Positions 61,436 through 64,000 of a stretch of DNA of 64,000 bases are shown piece after piece; position 1 is the first letter of the stretch; the number at the start of each line of letters is the position of its first letter. Origin of the DNA: Atlantibacter sp032062175 (lineage in GTDB: Bacteria; Pseudomonadota; Gammaproteobacteria; Enterobacterales; Enterobacteriaceae). The position numbers and the translations under genes were made by a program. The notes below the pieces were generated by a model. The model saw nothing but the letters and a program-made list of their open reading frames with translations, searched no databases and was not told the DNA's origin. Where the stretch lies: contig NZ_DAMBQK010000021.1 in assembly GCF_032062175.1 (NCBI RefSeq), forward strand, positions 26,110 through 90,109. The letters are read 5' to 3'.

Positions 61436-62611
61436 ATGTTTGATTTTTCTACGCCGGTCGATCGGCACGGCACCTGGTGTACGCAATGGGATTATGTCGC
61501 CGACCGCTTCGGCGCCGCCGACCTACTGCCGTTCACTATCTCTGATATGGATTTCCCCACCGCGCCCTGCATCCTCGATGCGCTAAGCCAGCGTATCGGC
61601 CACGGTGTTTTCGGCTACAGCCGCTGGAAGCATGACGATTTTCTTTCCGCCATCAGTCACTGGTTTGTCACGCGCTTTGACGCGCGGGTCGATAATGACG
61701 CCATCGTCTATGGCCCCTCGGTCATTTATATGGCGTCGGAGATGATTCGCCAGTGGTCTCAACCGGGCGAGGCGGTACTTATCCATACTCCGGCTTATGA
61801 CGCTTTTTATAAGGCTATCGTGGGCAACCAGCGCCAGGTGCTGGCCGCGCCGCTGCAAAAAACCGCTAACGACTGGCACTGCGATATGCAGCAGCTTGAC
61901 GCGCTGCTGGCGCGCCCGGAATGCAAAATCATGCTGCTGTGCAGCCCGCATAACCCCACCGGCAAAGTGTGGAGCCGGGATGAACTCGTGTTTATGGCGC
62001 AACTGTGCGCCCGCCACGGTGTGCGGGTCATCAGTGATGAAATCCATATGGACATGGTGTGGCGCGATCGCCGCCATATTCCCTGGAGCGAAGTCGGCGG
62101 CGATCGCTACGCGCTATTCACCTCAGGCTCGAAAAGCTTCAATATCCCCGCGCTGACTGGCGCATGGGGGATCATTACCGATGCTACGGATCGCGACGCG
62201 TATCTCTCGGCCCTGAAAGGCCGCGATGGGCTCTCTTCCCCGGCGGTGCTGGCGGTTGCCGCGCATATTGCCGCCTACCGCGACGGCGCGCCCTGGCTCG
62301 ACGCATTGCGCCGCTATCTTGAACAGAATATGCAGTACATCGCGCAACGGCTGAACCGCGCTTTTCCACAACTCACCTGGCAGCCGCCTGAAGCGACGTA
62401 TCTGGCATGGATTGATTTACGTGCCTTGCAGATTGATGACGCCCGGTTGCAAAAAAACCTGATCGAACAACAGAAAGTCGCCATTATGCGCGGCGATACT
62501 TACGGCGACGAGGGCCGGGGTTTTGTGCGGCTCAACGCCGGTTGCCCTCGCGTGAAGCTGGAAAAAGGCGTTGAGGGGTTAATTAATGCGATACGCGCCT
62601 GCATGGCATAA
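61436..62611 (+). CDS. malY: PLP-dependent cystathionine beta-lyase/MalY
   Basis: This 391-residue fold-type I aminotransferase-like enzyme has the PLP Lys233 in TSGSKSFN, LLCSPHNPTGKVW near residue 173 and VISDEIHMDMVW near 200. It cleaves cystathionine-type C-S bonds and, in E. coli, inhibits the activator MalT by direct binding. Start at MFDFSTPVDRHG (61436) behind AGAGGAAGG; the in-frame ATG at 61388 would include the hairpin. Confidence 0.95.
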   Translation: MFDFSTPVDRHGTWCTQWDYVADRFGAADLLPFTISDMDFPTAPCILDALSQRIGHGVFGYSRWKHDDFLSAISHWFVTRFDARVDNDAIVYGPSVIYMASEMIRQWSQPGEAVLIHTPAYDAFYKAIVGNQRQVLAAPLQKTANDWHCDMQQLDALLARPECKIMLLCSPHNPTGKVWSRDELVFMAQLCARHGVRVISDEIHMDMVWRDRRHIPWSEVGGDRYALFTSGSKSFNIPALTGAWGIITDATDRDAYLSALKGRDGLSSPAVLAVAAHIAAYRDGAPWLDALRRYLEQNMQYIAQRLNRAFPQLTWQPPEATYLAWIDLRALQIDDARLQKNLIEQQKVAIMRGDTYGDEGRGFVRLNAGCPRVKLEKGVEGLINAIRACMA

Positions 62612-62667
62612 CGCCATTATGGTATTGTGTCGCCGCAAAACGTCTGCGGAGGCAATATCGTAAAGTT

Positions 62668-62742
62668 ATGCGTAAAACAACCTGGATACTTATCGCCGTC
62701 GCCATTGTGGTGTGGGCAGCCAGTCAGGCTGGTTGGATCTAA
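62668..62742 (+). CDS. Putative 24-residue membrane peptide
   Basis: The frame MRKTTWILIAVAIVVWAASQ plus AGWI encodes a single hydrophobic helix behind a basic N terminus. It is followed at once by a terminator, so the transcript includes it. GGAGG lies 15 bases upstream, which is long for a ribosome site; AAAG is closer. It occupies the malY-add gap, where I know of no named small protein in E. coli (Blr lies after add there and is different). Confidence 0.45.
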   Translation: MRKTTWILIAVAIVVWAASQAGWI

Positions 62743-62744
62743 CC

Positions 62745-62768
62745 AAACCCGGGAAACCGGGTTTTTTA
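62745..62768 (+). terminator. Terminator after malXY and the small ORF
   Basis: AACCCGG-GAAA-CCGGGTT with a GNRA-type tetraloop is followed by TTTT, three bases after the small ORF's stop. Confidence 0.9.
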
Positions 62769-62884
62769 TAGGCTAACGGCAGGTTGTTGCGCAACAACCG
62801 GTCATCTGATGCGCAAATAACAGAATGTTGCGTGCATGGCTGGCGACAAAGCCTTTATAATAAAATGCACTTTATTCAAAAAAC

Positions 62885-62901
62885 GCGTGGTTCGACCACG
62901 C
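62885..62901. promoter_or_regulatory. Inverted repeat in the add leader
   Basis: GCGTGGT-TCG-ACCACGC has perfect 7-bp arms and ends 21 bp before the add start. It could be an operator or a leader hairpin. I cannot assign a regulator. Confidence 0.5.
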
Positions 62902-62922
62902 AAATCCAAAAAGAGTGCAACT

Positions 62923-63924
62923 ATGATTGATACCACCCTGCCGTTAACCGACCTGCATCGCCACCTCGACGGCAATATTCGCCCGGAAACCATTCTTGAC
63001 CTCGGGCTGCAATACAACCTTCCCCTGCCTTCACGCACCCTTGAAGGATTACGACCGCACGTTCAGGTGATCGAAACTGAACCCGACCTGGTCAGCTTTT
63101 TAAGCAAACTCGACTGGGGCGTCAAAGTCCTCGGTTCACTCGATGCCTGCCGCCGTGTGGCGCGTGAAAACGTCGAAGATGCCGCGCGTCAGGGTCTGCA
63201 TTACGTCGAGCTGCGTTTTTCCCCCTGGTATATGGCAATGAACCACAATCTGCCGGTAGCTGGCGTGGTGGAAGCGGTGATCGACGGCGTACGCCAGGGC
63301 TCCCGCGAATACGGTGTCGAAGTACGTTTAATCGGCATTCTGAGCCGCACATTTGGCGAGACCGCCTGCCTGAACGAACTGGATGCCCTACTGGCGCATC
63401 GCGATCGTATTACCGCGCTGGATTTAGCAGGCGATGAACTCGGCTTTCCGGGGAGCCTGTTTTTGAATCACTTTAATCGCGGCCGCGACGCGGGCTGGCG
63501 TATTACAGTCCATGCGGGCGAGGCCGCCGGTCCAGAAAGCATCTGGCAGGCGATTCGTGAACTGGGTGCCGAGCGTATTGGCCACGGCGTGAAGGCCATC
63601 GAAGATCCCGCGCTGATGGATTTCCTCGCGGAACAGAAAATCGGCATTGAATCCTGCCTGACCTCCAATATCCAGACCAGCACCGTACCGTCGCTGGAGG
63701 CGCATCCCCTAAAACGCTTCCTTGAGCACGGGATTCTGGCGACGATTAACACCGACGATCCGGGCGTTCAGGGCGTAGATATTATTCATGAATACCAGAT
63801 TGCCGCCGTTCAGGCCGGGCTGACGCTTGACCAGATGCGTACCGCCCAGCGTAATGGGCTGGAAATCGCGTTCCTGTCGGAAAGCGAAAAACAGGCCATA
63901 CGGGATAAGATTGCTAAAGCCTAA
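62923..63924 (+). CDS. add: Adenosine deaminase
   Basis: This 333-residue TIM-barrel metalloenzyme deaminates adenosine and deoxyadenosine in purine salvage. Zn ligands H12 and H14 (LHRHLDGN) are present, as are HAGEAAG near residue 197 (His ligand and catalytic Glu) and NTDDPG near 277 (Asp ligand). Start at MIDTTLPLTDL (62923), as in E. coli, behind AAGAGTG; the in-frame ATG at 62836 would translate through the inverted repeat. Confidence 0.96.
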   Translation: MIDTTLPLTDLHRHLDGNIRPETILDLGLQYNLPLPSRTLEGLRPHVQVIETEPDLVSFLSKLDWGVKVLGSLDACRRVARENVEDAARQGLHYVELRFSPWYMAMNHNLPVAGVVEAVIDGVRQGSREYGVEVRLIGILSRTFGETACLNELDALLAHRDRITALDLAGDELGFPGSLFLNHFNRGRDAGWRITVHAGEAAGPESIWQAIRELGAERIGHGVKAIEDPALMDFLAEQKIGIESCLTSNIQTSTVPSLEAHPLKRFLEHGILATINTDDPGVQGVDIIHEYQIAAVQAGLTLDQMRTAQRNGLEIAFLSESEKQAIRDKIAKA

Positions 63925-63946
63925 TAAATATCCTCCGGCATAGCCG

Positions 63947-64000
63947 TAATGCCGATCAGTTAAGGATCGGTTGACCGATCCGGCAGTTGTGCAAAAATCC
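63947..64000. mobile_element. End of an IS4-like insertion sequence, truncated by the window
   Basis: TAATGCCGATCAGTTAAG at 63947-63964 equals the 18-bp terminal inverted repeat I recall for IS4, and the next bases (GATCGGTTGACCGATCC) continue close to the IS4 outer sequence. The element starts 22 bp after the add stop and extends right beyond the window. Its transposase and the flanking duplication are not visible. Confidence 0.72.

Noticed and set aside
1..64000. CRISPR arrays, tRNA or rRNA genes
   Set aside because: I saw no regularly spaced repeats, no tRNA-like cloverleaf with a CCA end and no rRNA sequence anywhere in the window.

Overview
The window is chromosomal DNA of an enterobacterium (Enterobacteriaceae; an Enterobacter/Kosakonia/Klebsiella-like relative, genus not resolvable from this sequence alone). 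It sits in the replication-terminus half of the chromosome. Many genes match E. coli K-12 products closely over full length (NarU/NarZYWV, SmrA, Ogt, FNR, UspE, the Ycj cluster, PntAB, YdgH/YdgI, FolM, RstAB, Tus, FumC/FumA, ManA, YdgA, MalI/X/Y, Add). The window also carries Tus, a TerB-like fork-arrest site and a perfect matS match. Compared with E. coli, blocks that lie far apart there (nar Z operon, fnr/uspE, ycj, pnt-to-add) are joined here.

Layout. 1-190: left edge, with possible tandem MetJ boxes. 192-10292: a catabolic operon with a SorC-type regulator, an RbsABC-like importer with a DUF2291 lipoprotein, a split transketolase, an FGGY kinase and a fucose-isomerase-like enzyme. Its gene content fits a D-apiose (apulose-4-phosphate transketolase) route best. 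10393-12307: a small accessory patch (DUF1963 protein, a possible toxin-linker remnant, an HxlR regulator without an ordinary start codon, a membrane-anchored orphan). 12353-14548: the divergent smvA/smvR efflux pair. 14833-22928: narU-narZYWV. 22936-26578: smrA, the sRNA McaS with its CRP site, ogt, fnr with its own FNR box, and uspE. 26712-40467: ycjW convergent with the ycjMNOPQRSTUV-ompG operon, including an intact ycjV and two YcjW-like operators. 40715-43643: pntAB. 44166-56790: ydgH, ydgI, folM, rstAB, Ter/tus, fumC, fumA, manA, ydgA. 56902-58322: an AT-rich island holding an orphan Hcp, a small two-segment membrane protein and an unknown protein, with poly-G tracts in two of the reading frames. 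58604-63924: malI, malX, malY, a 24-residue ORF and add. 63947-64000: the outer end of an IS4-like insertion sequence that runs off the window.

Functional themes are uptake and catabolism of plant-type or unusual sugars and glycosides (first operon, ycj, mal), anaerobic and redox metabolism (nitrate reductase Z, FNR, transhydrogenase, fumarases), cationic biocide efflux (SmvA) and terminus biology (Tus/Ter, matS). The most novel-looking segment is the Hcp island: an 11-G tract and an 8-G tract in adjacent reading frames could make a putative secreted effector/immunity pair phase variable.
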